Numbered from the stretch's first letter, positions 24,689 through 33,304 are shown. The stretch: 52,589 nt of DNA from CAZTHL01 sp964613585 (GCA_964613585.1 CAZTHL010000018.1:1-52589); one strand, 5' to 3'. Notes: generated by a model not told the origin, from the sequence alone. Translations and numbers: made by a program.

Positions 24689-26107
24689 ATGAGCGAAGTC
24701 GTCAGCGAATCCTTCTTTGATCGGGCATCGAGCAATCTGCGTGTGGCCTGGCGGGGCATCGCCACCCGGGCGCTCGGGGGCACGCCGGCCGTGCGTCCGG
24801 ACCTGCCCAAGAGCGATACCCAGATCATCACCCAGCGCATCGAGGAATGCCTGCGGGAGCGGGGCGGCGAGGTTTCCGCCCGGGCCCGCGCCGCCGACCT
24901 GGGCCGGCTCTATCTCGGCCTGTCGGCGGAGGGCCGGCGCCGCTTCCTGAAGATCCTCGCCGGCGGCTTCGGCGTCGACCGCGAGCCGATGCACGAGGCG
25001 CTGGCGGCCTACGAGTCTGCCGGCGACGATCCGGTGGCCCTGGCCAAGGCCGAGAACCGGCTGCGCGGAGCGCTGGTGTCGCGGCGGTTCCGCCTGCTGA
25101 CCCAGCTGACGGCCCTGCCCGAGGGGTTCAAGTTCCTGGTCGACCTCCGCGCCGAGCTGCTGTCGCTGCTGGATGGGGATCCGGCCCTGCTGCCGTTGGA
25201 GCAGGATCTGCAGCGGCTGCTGTCCACCTGGTTCGACGTCGGCCTGCTCAGCCTCTCGCGAATCACCTGGCACTCGCCGGCCTCGCTGCTGGAGAAGCTG
25301 GTCGCCTATGAGGCCGTGCATCAGATCAGCTCGTGGGATGATCTCAAGAACCGGCTCGGCAACGACCGCCGCTGCTACGCGTTCTTCCATCCGGCCATGC
25401 CCAATGAGCCGCTGATCTTCATCCAGGTGGCCCTGGTGAACGGTCTGGCCGGCAACATCCATGAGCTTCTGGATGTCAGCGCGCCGGACACCGACCCGCA
25501 GCAGGCCGACACCGCGATCTTCTACTCCATCTCGAACGCCCAGAAGGGCCTGCGCGGCATCAGCTTCGGCAGCTTCCTCATCAAGCAGGTGGTGGACGAT
25601 CTGTCCCACGATCTGCCGAACCTGAAGACCTTCTCGACCCTGTCGCCGATCCCCGGCTTCCGCAGCTGGCTGGAGGCCCGCCTCGCCGAAGGCGAGCCCA
25701 ACCTGCTGACCCGCGAGGAGCACGAGAAGCTCCGCGGCGTGGCGCCCAAGCGGGGCGCCAAGGGCAGCCTGAAGGAGCTGCTGGCCGATCCGGACTGGTA
25801 CCGTGACGAGAAGGTGACCGCCGCGCTGGAGAAGCCGCTGACCCGTCTGTGCGCGCGCTACCTTGTCCTGGAGAAGCGGAGCGAGCGCCCGCTCGATCCG
25901 GTCGCCCGCTTCCATCTGAGCAACGGGGCGCGGGTCGAGCGTCTGAACTGGCTGGCGGACACGGGCGAACGCGGCCTGCGCCAGTCCGCCGGGCTCATGG
26001 TCAACTATCTCTATCGGCTCAAGGACATCGAGAAGAACCACGAGGCCTTCCGCGGCGACGGGAAGATCGTCATGTCGACCGCCGTGCGCGCCCTCGTGCC
26101 CAGTTGA
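24689..26107 (+). CDS. Malonyl-CoA decarboxylase
   Basis: A 472-residue malonyl-CoA decarboxylase, which converts malonyl-CoA to acetyl-CoA and CO2. The N-terminal helical domain (about 60-170) is followed by a catalytic acetyltransferase-like domain. Diagnostic segments: RRFRLLTQLTALPEGFKFLVDLRAELL, ITWHSPASLLEKLVAYEAVH, RRCYAFFHPAMPNEPLIFIQVAL, FYSISNAQKGLRGISFGSFLIKQVV (catalytic Ser region), LKTFSTLSPIPGFRSWL and the C-terminal FHLSNGARVERLNWLAD with the catalytic His. ATG 24689 is the best start; an upstream in-frame ATG adds an atypical leader. It is not next to malonyl-CoA synthetase here. Confidence 0.97.
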   Translation: MSEVVSESFFDRASSNLRVAWRGIATRALGGTPAVRPDLPKSDTQIITQRIEECLRERGGEVSARARAADLGRLYLGLSAEGRRRFLKILAGGFGVDREPMHEALAAYESAGDDPVALAKAENRLRGALVSRRFRLLTQLTALPEGFKFLVDLRAELLSLLDGDPALLPLEQDLQRLLSTWFDVGLLSLSRITWHSPASLLEKLVAYEAVHQISSWDDLKNRLGNDRRCYAFFHPAMPNEPLIFIQVALVNGLAGNIHELLDVSAPDTDPQQADTAIFYSISNAQKGLRGISFGSFLIKQVVDDLSHDLPNLKTFSTLSPIPGFRSWLEARLAEGEPNLLTREEHEKLRGVAPKRGAKGSLKELLADPDWYRDEKVTAALEKPLTRLCARYLVLEKRSERPLDPVARFHLSNGARVERLNWLADTGERGLRQSAGLMVNYLYRLKDIEKNHEAFRGDGKIVMSTAVRALVPS

Positions 26108-26396
26108 CCTCGGCCGTCGGCGGGCGCCGCTCTGGACGGCGGCAAGGCGAGGTCGACCAGGGCCGGCCGCGCCCGCTCCGGCGCCCAGCAGGGCATACCG
26201 GAACGTTTTGCCTCTTGAGCACGAGCCGGGCGTGGGTGCCGGTATCGGTGCACAGGAGCCCGATCCGCGCGCCGCGGCAGAGCACCGTTGGCGGCGTCGC
26301 CGCACCGGCGTACCCTTACTGGCGTGAGGGCCGGCAAACGGCCCCGAGCCGCCGGAGACCCGGCGGATCATCGGAGGGAAGCAAGGAGGATGCGCC

Positions 26397-26825
26397 TTGA
26401 CCGTGCAACAGATCCTGGACTCCAAGGGAACCAATGTGATCACGGCGCCGCCCCCGGCGACGATTCGCGAGATCGTCCGATTGCTGGAGGAGCACAATAT
26501 CGGGTCGGTGGTGATCAGTTCGGACGAGGTCAGCGTCGCTGGCATCGTCTCCGAGCGCGACATCGTGCGCGCGCTGGCCGACCATGACGGCGATGTGCTC
26601 GACCGGCCGGCCTCGGCGCTGATGAGCCGTGATGTCATGACCTGTCAGCCTGGCGACGACCTGCGCGATGTCATGGCCTGGATGACGGAGCGCCGCTTCC
26701 GGCATTGCCCGGTGCTCGACAACGGTCGGCTGGCCGGCATCGTCAGCATCGGTGACGTGGTCAAGATCCGGATGGATGAGGTGGTGAGCGAGGCCGAGCA
26801 GCTCCGGCTCTACATCACCAGCTGA
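26397..26825 (+). CDS. CBS-domain pair protein
   Basis: A 142-residue protein of two tandem CBS domains. Residues about 8-65: IRRLLEE-like helix and IGSVVISSDEVSVAGIVSERDIVRAL. Residues about 72-135: MTCQPGDDLRDVMAWMTERRFRHCPVLDNGRLAGIVSIGDVVK. CBS pairs bind adenosine nucleotides and sense energy state. Stand-alone pairs like this are common in alphaproteobacteria, with unknown partners. The TTG start at 26397 is supported by AAGGAGGA 6 bp upstream. The 289-bp gap before it has no supported gene. Confidence 0.93.
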   Translation: MTVQQILDSKGTNVITAPPPATIREIVRLLEEHNIGSVVISSDEVSVAGIVSERDIVRALADHDGDVLDRPASALMSRDVMTCQPGDDLRDVMAWMTERRFRHCPVLDNGRLAGIVSIGDVVKIRMDEVVSEAEQLRLYITS

Positions 26826-26955
26826 CGGCCCAGGCGGGCAGCGAGGGCGGCCCGGCGAAAGGGCTCGGGATCCTGCCGGGGCCGGCGGCAGGGCGGGCCG
26901 CGTCGGCACCGGTTGAGACGACGGCCCATTGCGCCATCTATTGGTCCTGGTGCCG

Positions 26956-26983
26956 GAGCGTTTCCGTGCGACGCGGAATCGCC
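26956..26983. repeat. Partial copy of the dispersed inverted-repeat element
   Basis: GAGCGTTTCCG (26956-26966) is followed after a few bases by CGGAATCGC, so arms GCGTTTCCG and CGGAATCGC pair with one mismatch. It resembles the arms of the elements at 24364 and 31732 but lacks their shared CCTGACGCG tract. It lies in the 300-bp gap before the phosphatase gene, which otherwise holds nothing I can support. Confidence 0.5.
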
Positions 26984-27125
26984 ACCGGCGTTGCCACGTG
27001 GGCCGGAATGGCTCTGGTCGGTCTTTTGGACGGCGAGATGCGTGTGCCGGGCTTGGCCCTCGCGTCGTCCAGTCGCCCGGGCCCGGACGCGGCAGCGGGC
27101 GCGCGCGGCGCAGGAGGGGCCTTGC

Positions 27126-27758
27126 ATGTGGGTGTGGACGCTGAACGGCGATACCATCCGTGGGGATCTGGTCATCGGCAGCTGCCCGATGAGCCGGTCG
27201 GATCTGGGGCTGATCCGCCAGCGGTCGGGCGTCTCGGCCGTGCTGTCGGTGCAGCACGACGAGTGCCTCGAGCATTTCGGCATCGATTATCCCGACCATG
27301 TCGCCCATGGCCGCGCGCTCGGTCTTGCCATGCATCGCGTCGCGATGCGCGACTTCGATCCGCCGGATCAGCGCCGTCGCCTGCCGAACGCGGTGCGGGC
27401 GCTTCATCATCTGCTCCAGGGCGGCCACCGTGTCTATGTGCACTGCACGGCCGGCATCAATCGGGCGCCCCTGACGGTCCTCGGCTACCTCGCCTTTGTC
27501 GAGACCTTGCCGCCCGACGAGGCCTATGCGCTCATTAGGCGTGGGCGACCGCAGGCCGCTCCCTATTGGGACGCCTTTCACGGCGCCTTCAGCGATTTGC
27601 TCACATGCTGCGGATGGACCGCCGCCGCGTCGGCTCACCGGCGCCGGCCGGGCTGGGATCCCGACCAGGCCCGTCAGGTGAGGGCCTTCCTCATTGGGAG
27701 CGCGGCGAGCAGCCTGTGTCCGCAGGACGCGCCCGCTCGGCCGCATGCGGCGCGCTGA
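27126..27758 (+). CDS. Dual-specificity-type protein phosphatase
   Basis: A 210-residue cysteine phosphatase. ATG 27126 follows AGGAGGGG. The catalytic P-loop VHCTAGINRAPL matches HCxxGxxR, and the general acid Asp is probably in AMRDFDPPD. The N-terminal block IRGDLVIGSCPMSRSDLGLIRQRSGVSAVLSVQHDECL is typical of atypical dual-specificity phosphatases related to laforin and plant glucan phosphatases. PDEAYALIRRGRPQAAPYWDAF follows the loop as in this group. Residues 170-210 are a low-complexity tail. Substrate (protein or glycan) unknown. Confidence 0.88.
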   Translation: MWVWTLNGDTIRGDLVIGSCPMSRSDLGLIRQRSGVSAVLSVQHDECLEHFGIDYPDHVAHGRALGLAMHRVAMRDFDPPDQRRRLPNAVRALHHLLQGGHRVYVHCTAGINRAPLTVLGYLAFVETLPPDEAYALIRRGRPQAAPYWDAFHGAFSDLLTCCGWTAAASAHRRRPGWDPDQARQVRAFLIGSAASSLCPQDAPARPHAAR

Positions 27759-27769
27759 AGGCGGCGGCG

Positions 27770-27845
<76 letters not shown>

Positions 27846-27933
27846 ACAAGCCAACCGGCCGAGGAAGCCGGCCACCACCGGCTTACGTAGGCAGCCTCGC
27901 AGTGCCTGCCTAGAGCCCGTCCGACCGAGCCAA

Positions 27934-27957
27934 GCTTGGCGCAAGGCTGCGCCAAGC
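27934..27957. other. Perfect hairpin upstream of tRNA-Ala
   Basis: GCTTGGCGCA (27934-27943), loop AGGC, TGCGCCAAGC (27948-27957): a 10-bp stem in the 383-bp gap between the divergent tRNA and yggT genes. Lying upstream of both, it is not an obvious terminator for either. It may be an operator, a leftover terminator or a repeat. Confidence 0.5.
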
Positions 27958-28176
27958 CGCAATGCCCCCCGGGGCATCCCGGCCGGCGCTCGATAACACC
28001 AGCCGCCCCTCGCGCTGTCAAGCCAGCCCCCCGCCCGGCGTCCGATCGCGCCTGCGTCCGTGCGCCATCGGCGGGACCGGAGGATCGTGACGAGCGGCTG
28101 GGCTTGCTGCGGCCAATGGGTCGGGCTACGGTCCGGCCGCGTTGCGGTTCCCAAAGCCGAGCCCGTGGCCGGCCCC

Positions 28177-28215
28177 ATCTCCTTCGCCAATCTCCTTCGC
28201 CAATCTCCTTCGCCA
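28177..28215. repeat. 13-bp tandem repeat, three copies, upstream of yggT
   Basis: ATCTCCTTCGCCA occurs three times without change (28177-28189, 28190-28202, 28203-28215), ending 13 bp before the yggT start codon. It therefore occupies the position expected for the leader and ribosome site, which is otherwise poor for this gene. Confidence 0.9.
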
Positions 28216-28228
28216 ATCGCCGAGACCA

Positions 28229-28510
28229 ATGTACTCCCTGTTCGCTGTCATCGACCTCGCGCTCCAGGTCTACACCTGGATCATCATCATCTCGGCGATC
28301 CTCAGCTGGCTCGTCGCCTTCAACGTCATCAACACCCATAACCAATTCGTCTACACGATTGGCAACGCCCTCCATCGCCTGACGGAGCCGGCGCTGCGGC
28401 CGATACGCCGTTTCCTGCCCAATCTTGGCGGCATCGACATCTCGCCGCTGGTGCTCCTGCTGCTCATCTTCTTTGTGCGCAGCCTGCTGCGCGAGTACGG
28501 CCCTCTCTAG
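28229..28510 (+). CDS. YggT family membrane protein
   Basis: A 93-residue inner-membrane protein with two hydrophobic helices (LFAVIDLALQVYTWIIIISAILSWL and ISPLVLLLLIFFVRSLL) joined by the YggT signature region: FNVINTHNQFVYTIGNALHRLTEPALRPIRRFLP. Family members are linked to osmotic or potassium homeostasis and to cell-envelope or division functions in different bacteria; the exact role is not settled. ATG 28229 is the start that gives the normal family N-terminus. No strong ribosome site is visible because tandem repeats fill the leader. Confidence 0.92.
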   Translation: MYSLFAVIDLALQVYTWIIIISAILSWLVAFNVINTHNQFVYTIGNALHRLTEPALRPIRRFLPNLGGIDISPLVLLLLIFFVRSLLREYGPL

Positions 28511-28639
28511 GGACGGCCGGGCCGGCTGCCTGCTCGCCGTGCGGCCGTCCTGGTTTTCCGCTGGCAGCTCAAGGGCCGGCTTCCCAGGTGTCAGGTCCAG
28601 GTGCCAGGGCGGCTGGGCGCCGGAGACCGGGAGGCAGGG

Positions 28640-29302
28640 TTGACCGAGGAGACCGCGAAGCAGCTCGTCTACGTGGCTGACCCCATGTGCTCTTGGTGCT
28701 GGGGCTTCACCCCGGTGCTGGAGGGTCTCCTGGATACCGTGGGCGATGCCGCCTCGGTGCATGTCCTGATGGGCGGGCTGCGCCCCGGCACCCTGGCGCT
28801 GATGGATGAGGCCGCGCGGAACGAGGTGCGCAGCCACTGGGAGCATGTCCGCGAGGCCTCCGGCCAGCCGTTTGACTTCGGCTTCTTCGACCGGGCGGCC
28901 TTCGTCTATGACACCGAGCCGGCCTGCCGCGCCGTGGTCGCCGTTCGGCGGATCGATCCGGGCCGAGCTCGCGGCTTCCTTGCGGCGCTGCACCAGGCCT
29001 TCTATGCGGAGAACCGCGACATCACCGATCCCGAGACGCTGGTCGAGGCCGCCGGCGCCTTCGGTTACGAGCCGGGCGGCTTCCGCGAGATCTTCCTGGC
29101 GCCGGAGACCCGGCAGGCCACGGCCATGGACTTCGACACGGCTCGGCGGCTCGGCATCAACGGCTTCCCGACCCTGCTGGCGCGCGAGGGTCAGCGGGCC
29201 GCGCCGTTGACCAAGGGCTACCAGCCGATCGAGCAGCTCCGGCCAATGCTACAGGCCTGGCTCAGCGGCGAGGCCCATATCGGCCAAGACGGCCGGGGCT
29301 GA
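28640..29302 (+). CDS. DsbA-family thioredoxin-fold protein (FrnE-like)
   Basis: A 220-residue DsbA-family oxidoreductase without signal peptide, so probably cytoplasmic. The redox motif CSWC lies in LVYVADPMCSWCWGFTPVLE at about residues 17-20. The helical insert and NGFPTLLAREG (cis-Pro loop) follow as in DsbA folds. The TTG start at 28640 has GGGAGG upstream; an earlier ATG would add 13 low-complexity residues. FrnE-like relatives work as disulfide oxidoreductases or in oxidative stress. No redox partner gene is adjacent. Confidence 0.88.
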   Translation: MTEETAKQLVYVADPMCSWCWGFTPVLEGLLDTVGDAASVHVLMGGLRPGTLALMDEAARNEVRSHWEHVREASGQPFDFGFFDRAAFVYDTEPACRAVVAVRRIDPGRARGFLAALHQAFYAENRDITDPETLVEAAGAFGYEPGGFREIFLAPETRQATAMDFDTARRLGINGFPTLLAREGQRAAPLTKGYQPIEQLRPMLQAWLSGEAHIGQDGRG

Positions 29303-29365
29303 GGCTCCCGGTGCCGAGGCTGCCGGGGCGCCGAGATCTTTGCCACTCATAAGGGGGGCAACGGA

Positions 29366-29440
29366 GTGCCCTCAACCCTTTGTGGCAATTCTTCGTTCGT
29401 ATTACGGATTGTATTAGCGAACACAAATTTGCATGATGTC
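29366..29440. promoter_or_regulatory. AT-rich segment before the ribbon-helix-helix gene
   Basis: Positions about 29377-29436 are much more AT-rich than the surroundings. They contain an imperfect palindrome, GTTCGTAT and TAGCGAAC, about 12 bp apart. It sits 75-140 bp upstream of the small DNA-binding protein gene and is a plausible promoter or operator. No exact promoter call is made. Confidence 0.35.
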
Positions 29441-29508
29441 CCGGGTACCGCAGCACTGGCGATCGTGCCGGCCCGGCGGCACCCGGGGCAAAAGCTAGAA
29501 CGGGAGGA

Positions 29509-29745
29509 ATGGGCGTGCAGCAGAGCACCGTGCAGAAGCGCTCGGTGGTCATCGCCGGGCATCGGACCAGCGTGTCGTTGGAGCAGGAATTCTGGGGCGC
29601 GCTGCGTCAGCTCGCTGACGATCGCGGCCTGTCCGTGAACCGGCTCATCGAGCAGATCGACAGCGACCGCCCCGGCAACCTGTCGAGCGCGATACGCGTC
29701 TTCGTGCTCCGCACCATGTCAGCCAACGGCGCGGTGCGGCATTAA
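29509..29745 (+). CDS. Ribbon-helix-helix domain protein
   Basis: A 78-residue small DNA-binding-type protein. The beta strand VQKRSVVIAGHRTSVSLEQEFW and helices ALRQLADDRGLSVNRLIEQIDSD fit the RHH_4 family common in alphaproteobacteria, which ends in NLSSAIRVFVLRTM as here. Such proteins bind DNA as dimers; targets are unknown. ATG 29509 follows GGGAGGA. No toxin gene is next to it, so it does not look like a toxin-antitoxin antitoxin. An AT-rich palindromic segment upstream could be its own operator. Confidence 0.9.
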   Translation: MGVQQSTVQKRSVVIAGHRTSVSLEQEFWGALRQLADDRGLSVNRLIEQIDSDRPGNLSSAIRVFVLRTMSANGAVRH

Positions 29746-29773
29746 CCAAAAAGGGCGGTGCGGGCGGCCCTGC

Positions 29774-30568
29774 TCAGGGGGTCGGCGCGTAGGTCGCCCG
29801 CAGGTAGTCACGGATATCGCCGCTTTCCGCAAGCTCGGTGCCGGTGTTGGGATCCACGAGATACGGCACCGAGATGCGCCCGACGCGGTCTCTGAAGGCC
29901 TGACGGCTGGCGCCGTGCACCGGCAGGTCGAAGGGCAGCCGATCGCGCAGGACCGGCGGCACGTAGTCCGACGGCCCCAGACGGCCGACGCTGTGCAGCA
30001 CGTACGGCAGCTCAAGCTCGCACAGCAGCTCGCGCACGCGGCGGGCAAACGGGCTCGCCTCGAAGCTGTACAGCTCGAGCGGCTGCTCGGCCGGCCGTGA
30101 CGGCCGCGCGCGGGTTCCGGCGCCCAGGCGCGAGGCGCCGGCGGCGACCGAGCTGGCCACGTTGACGGCGCGCAGGCGCCAGCGCATCGGCACGGCGCGC
30201 TTGCCGTAGGTCTCGAACAGGTACTCGGTGATGTCAGCCGACTCGTAGAGCCGGGTGTCGGTGTTCGGGTCCATCAGGAACGGGAACTGCAGCTTCCCGC
30301 CGAGTTCCTTGACCTTGGGACGGAAGCGCTCGCCGCCCTTGGGGCAGGGGTAGATCAGGACCTCCAGATCGAGCTCGGTCACCACCTCGCGCACCAGTCG
30401 GCAGAACGGGCAGCCTTCGAACTCGTAAAGCTCGAGCCGGCGCTCCGGCCGCACGGCCGCGGGCTTCGCCTGCATGCCGCTCCAGAAGCGGGTGTTCGAG
30501 GTCAGCACCGAGCCGATCAGGTCCACGGTGTCGCCGACCGACCCGAAACGACGGTCCATATCGTCCAT
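29774..30568 (-). CDS. Glutathione S-transferase N-terminal/glutaredoxin-like tandem protein
   Basis: A 264-residue protein of two repeated thioredoxin-fold modules. Module 1 (about residues 40-130) has LELYEFEGCPFCRLVREVV with a CPFC redox pair, and FPFLMDPNTDTRLYESADITEYL. Module 2 (about 165-264) has LELYSFEASPFARRVRELLCEL, where the Cys pair is replaced by Ser and Ala, and VPYLVDPNTGTELAESGDIRDYL. So one module is probably redox-active and the other binding or structural. ATG 30568 is chosen because GAGGGACTCAGG precedes it. Related proteins occur in plants and algae. Substrate unknown. Confidence 0.85.
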   Translation of the reverse strand: MDDMDRRFGSVGDTVDLIGSVLTSNTRFWSGMQAKPAAVRPERRLELYEFEGCPFCRLVREVVTELDLEVLIYPCPKGGERFRPKVKELGGKLQFPFLMDPNTDTRLYESADITEYLFETYGKRAVPMRWRLRAVNVASSVAAGASRLGAGTRARPSRPAEQPLELYSFEASPFARRVRELLCELELPYVLHSVGRLGPSDYVPPVLRDRLPFDLPVHGASRQAFRDRVGRISVPYLVDPNTGTELAESGDIRDYLRATYAPTP

Positions 30569-30622
30569 CCTGAGTCCCTCGCGTCTGCTCATGATGACGG
30601 CGACGGATCCGGCACCGGCCGC

Positions 30623-31696
30623 TCAGGCCGAGCCCGACACGCTGTCGTCGCCCGGAATGCCCTTGGTGGTCGAGTACTCGAACTTGAGATGCTGACCGGG
30701 AAACACGATCGGATGAATCGCATGGGCCGCCGCGGCCGCCTCGGCGAAGCCCGACAGGATCAGCTTGAGCTTGTTTGGATAGCTGGCGATGTCGCCGACG
30801 GCAAAAATGCCGGGCACGCTGGTCGCCGCCGTCGACGGCTCGACCACGATGTGGCTGCGGTCGAGCGCGAGGCCCCACTCCAGGATCGGCCCCAGGTTCA
30901 TCGACAGCCCGAAGAACGGCATCAGCGTGTCGGCGGCCAGCCGCCGCACCTCGCCGTCCAGGGAACGGACCAGCACCTCGGTGAGGCGGCCGTCCGTGCC
31001 GACCAGGCCGGACAGCTGAAAAGGGATGACGAGATCGAGCCGGCCGGCCTCCGCCAGGCGGAACAGCCTTTGCACGCTGTCCGGAGCCGCGCGGAACTTG
31101 TCGCGCCGGTGCACCACCATGACCCGCTCGGCGATGTCCGCCAGCACCAGCGCCCAATCGACGGCGCTGTCGCCGCCGCCGGCGATGACCACGCGACGGC
31201 CCCGCAGATCCTCGGTGCGCGTCACCACGTAGCGGACCGCATCACCCTCAAACTTCTCGATCTCCGGCAGTGGCGGACGATTCGGCCCGAAGGCGCCGAC
31301 GCCGGCGGCGATGATCACCGCGGCGGCGTCGATCACCGTGCCGCGCGAGGTCTCCAGCCGCCATCGGCCTTCGGCCGGGCGCAGGCGCTCGACCCGCTGT
31401 CCCAGGTGGAGGACCGGCCGGAACGGCGCCGCCTGCTCCGACAGCCGCTCAATCAGCTCGGCCGCGGCGATGCGTGGATAGCCGGGGATATCGTAGATCG
31501 GCTTGTCCGGGTAGAGCGCGGCGCATTGCCCGCCGGGCACCTCGAGCGCGTCGATCACGTGACAGCGCATGCCGAGCATGCCGCATTCGAAGACGGTGAA
31601 CAGGCCGACCGGCCCCGCGCCGACGATGGCGACGTCGGTGCGCTGCGCCGCCGGCTCGGAGGGCGTCGTTGGGACGCCGGAGGCGGCGTCGGTCAT
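30623..31696 (-). CDS. Ferredoxin/flavodoxin-NADP+ reductase, thioredoxin-reductase-like type
   Basis: A 357-residue flavoprotein that moves electrons between NADPH and ferredoxin. FAD-binding VAIVGAGPVGLFTVFECGML is near residue 22, GGQCAALYPDKPIYDIPGYP is diagnostic for this class, the NADP-binding GGGDSAVDWALVLAD is near residue 175, and the C-terminal FAD contact is FAVGDIASYPNKLKLILSGFAEA. It lacks the CxxC redox pair of thioredoxin reductase. ATG 31696 gives the normal N-terminus. It lies 54 bp upstream of the GST-like gene on the same strand. Confidence 0.95.
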   Translation of the reverse strand: MTDAASGVPTTPSEPAAQRTDVAIVGAGPVGLFTVFECGMLGMRCHVIDALEVPGGQCAALYPDKPIYDIPGYPRIAAAELIERLSEQAAPFRPVLHLGQRVERLRPAEGRWRLETSRGTVIDAAAVIIAAGVGAFGPNRPPLPEIEKFEGDAVRYVVTRTEDLRGRRVVIAGGGDSAVDWALVLADIAERVMVVHRRDKFRAAPDSVQRLFRLAEAGRLDLVIPFQLSGLVGTDGRLTEVLVRSLDGEVRRLAADTLMPFFGLSMNLGPILEWGLALDRSHIVVEPSTAATSVPGIFAVGDIASYPNKLKLILSGFAEAAAAAHAIHPIVFPGQHLKFEYSTTKGIPGDDSVSGSA

Positions 31697-31731
31697 CCTG
31701 CTGTCCCGGATCAATTGCGCGCGCGCGGCAC

Positions 31732-31890
31732 GAGAGCGTTTCCGCCTGACGCGAGTTCGGCACCGGCCCGCTCCCCCGCCCGGACACTCCGAGCCTGCCC
31801 CCCCGGAGCCTACTGTCCCGAGCATACCGTCATTGGGTGGCCGGGCCGGGGAGCGGGCCGGCGATGCCACTTGAGCCGGAAAGGCTCTAG
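31732..31890. repeat. Dispersed inverted-repeat element, copy 2 (about 159 bp)
   Basis: Left end AGAGCGTTTCCG (within 31732-31753) and right end CGGAAAGGCTCT (31877-31888) are inverted repeats with one mismatch. The first 22 bases are identical to copy 1 at 24364. The element fills most of the gap between the divergent ferredoxin-NADP reductase and tsaE genes. Ends and size would fit a small non-coding element bounded by terminal inverted repeats (inference). Confidence 0.7.
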
Positions 31891-31991
31891 CCGCACATGC
31901 CAACACTGTCAACGATGGCGCCACGGCGCCGGCAATCAAGCAGGCGCGCGACCCTGCGGCGGCGGGTCGCGCGCAAGAACGAGGACAATGA

Positions 31992-32528
31992 ATGGCAGGC
32001 TCCGACCGGTTGACGCTCGAGCTGTCCGACGAGGCGGCGACCGCGAGGCTGGCGGCCCGGCTCGCCGGGCTGCTCGCCGCCGGGGATGTCCTGACGCTGG
32101 CCGGTGATCTTGGCGTCGGCAAGACGGCGCTGGCGCGCGCGCTGATCCGCGCCCGGCTCGGACCGGATGTCGAGGTGCCCAGCCCGACCTTCACCCTGGT
32201 GCAGACCTATGTCTGGTGCTCGGCGCCGACGGTCTCCCCCGTGCTGCTCTGGCACTTCGACCTGTACCGGATCGCCGACCCGGACGAGCTGGTCGAGCTC
32301 GGCTGGGAGGATGCCCGTGCCGAGGGAATCGTCCTGGTGGAGTGGCCGGATCGGCTTGGTCCGCTGATGCCGACGGCGCGGCTCGACATCGGGCTTGACT
32401 TCGCCCCGGGCGGGCCCGAGCGCCGCAGCGCCAGGCTTCAGGCGCATGGGATGCGCGCGCAGGACCAGCTCCGCGTGCTAGACAAGCGGCTGAACCTGGA
32501 CGACGCACCGAACGAGACGGGTCCGTGA
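31992..32528 (+). CDS. tsaE: tRNA threonylcarbamoyladenosine biosynthesis ATPase TsaE
   Basis: A 178-residue TsaE, the ATPase that works with TsaB and TsaD to make the universal t6A modification at tRNA position 37. The P-loop GDLGVGKTALARALIR is at about residue 40. The switch segment VPSPTFTLVQTY, the LWHFDLYRIADPDELVELGWED block and IVLVEWPDRLG are all family marks. Its last four bases overlap the start of the nucleotidyltransferase gene (GTGA), so the genes are coupled. Confidence 0.96.
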   Translation: MAGSDRLTLELSDEAATARLAARLAGLLAAGDVLTLAGDLGVGKTALARALIRARLGPDVEVPSPTFTLVQTYVWCSAPTVSPVLLWHFDLYRIADPDELVELGWEDARAEGIVLVEWPDRLGPLMPTARLDIGLDFAPGGPERRSARLQAHGMRAQDQLRVLDKRLNLDDAPNETGP

Positions 32529-33304
32529 CCATCCAGAGCCTCTCCCTGTCCGAGCCGTCCGCCCGCCGCCGCCCCGAGGTGCCGCGGCGGGCGATGGTGC
32601 TGGCCGCCGGCTTCGGCACGCGGCTGCGGCCGCTGACGGACACCGTGCCGAAGCCGCTGATCGATGTCGCCGGGCAGGCGATGATCGACCACGTCTTCGA
32701 TCGGCTTTCCGCCTACGGCATCGAGCGTGTGGTGGTGAACGCCCATTACCGCGCCGATGATCTGGCCCGTCATCTGGCCCGGCGTGAGCGGCCCCAGACG
32801 GTGGTGGTGCGCGAGGCGGAGCTGCTTGGGGCCGCCGGGGGCGTGCGCGGCGCGCTTGACCCTCTGGGCGAGGAACCGTTCTTTGTGGTCAACGCCGACG
32901 CGCTCTGGCTGAACGGCCCTCAGCCGGCGCTCGACCGTCTGGCCTGCGCCTGGAACGGCGCGGCCATGGACGGCCTCCTGCTCCTGGTGCCGACGGTCAA
33001 GGCGATCGGCGTCGACGGCTTCGGCGACTTCCACCTGCACCGGGACGGCACCGTCGAGCCGGCGCGCGAGGGCCAGATGGCCGCCTACCATTACGGCGGC
33101 GTCCAGATCCTGGAGCCCGGGCGCGTGTCGGCATTGCCGCCCGGCCCGGCATCCATGGCCCGGATCTGGAACCCACTGCTGGCTGAAGGACGGCTGCACG
33201 GCATCGTCCATGACGGGGTATGGTTCCATGCCGGTGGTCCGGATGGCTTGGCCGAGGCGCGGGAGGCGCTGCGCCAGGACAACCGGCGCTGGATCGATCC
33301 TTGA
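32525..33304 (+). CDS. murU: N-acetylmuramate alpha-1-phosphate uridylyltransferase-like nucleotidyltransferase
   Basis: A 259-residue sugar nucleotidyltransferase. The signature AMVLAAGFGTRLRPLTDTVPKPLIDV is at about residue 20, followed by VVNAHYRADDLARHL, FFVVNADALWLNG and a C-terminal GVWFHAGGPDGLAEAREAL. In MurU, UMP is transferred to MurNAc-1-phosphate in cell-wall recycling. The usual alphaproteobacterial order is tsaE, amgK (sugar kinase), murU, addB; here amgK is absent and murU overlaps tsaE directly. Without the kinase the MurU assignment is likely but not certain. The stop overlaps the TTG start of addB. Confidence 0.88.
   Translation: MTIQSLSLSEPSARRRPEVPRRAMVLAAGFGTRLRPLTDTVPKPLIDVAGQAMIDHVFDRLSAYGIERVVVNAHYRADDLARHLARRERPQTVVVREAELLGAAGGVRGALDPLGEEPFFVVNADALWLNGPQPALDRLACAWNGAAMDGLLLLVPTVKAIGVDGFGDFHLHRDGTVEPAREGQMAAYHYGGVQILEPGRVSALPPGPASMARIWNPLLAEGRLHGIVHDGVWFHAGGPDGLAEAREALRQDNRRWIDP

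Noticed and set aside
26108..26396. Small minus-strand genes in the gap before the CBS gene
   Set aside because: Frames are Arg/Pro-rich, have no ribosome site and run into the antisense of malonyl-CoA decarboxylase.
29509..29745. Toxin-antitoxin antitoxin
   Set aside because: No toxin-like frame follows; the protein matches the stand-alone ribbon-helix-helix family of alphaproteobacteria.
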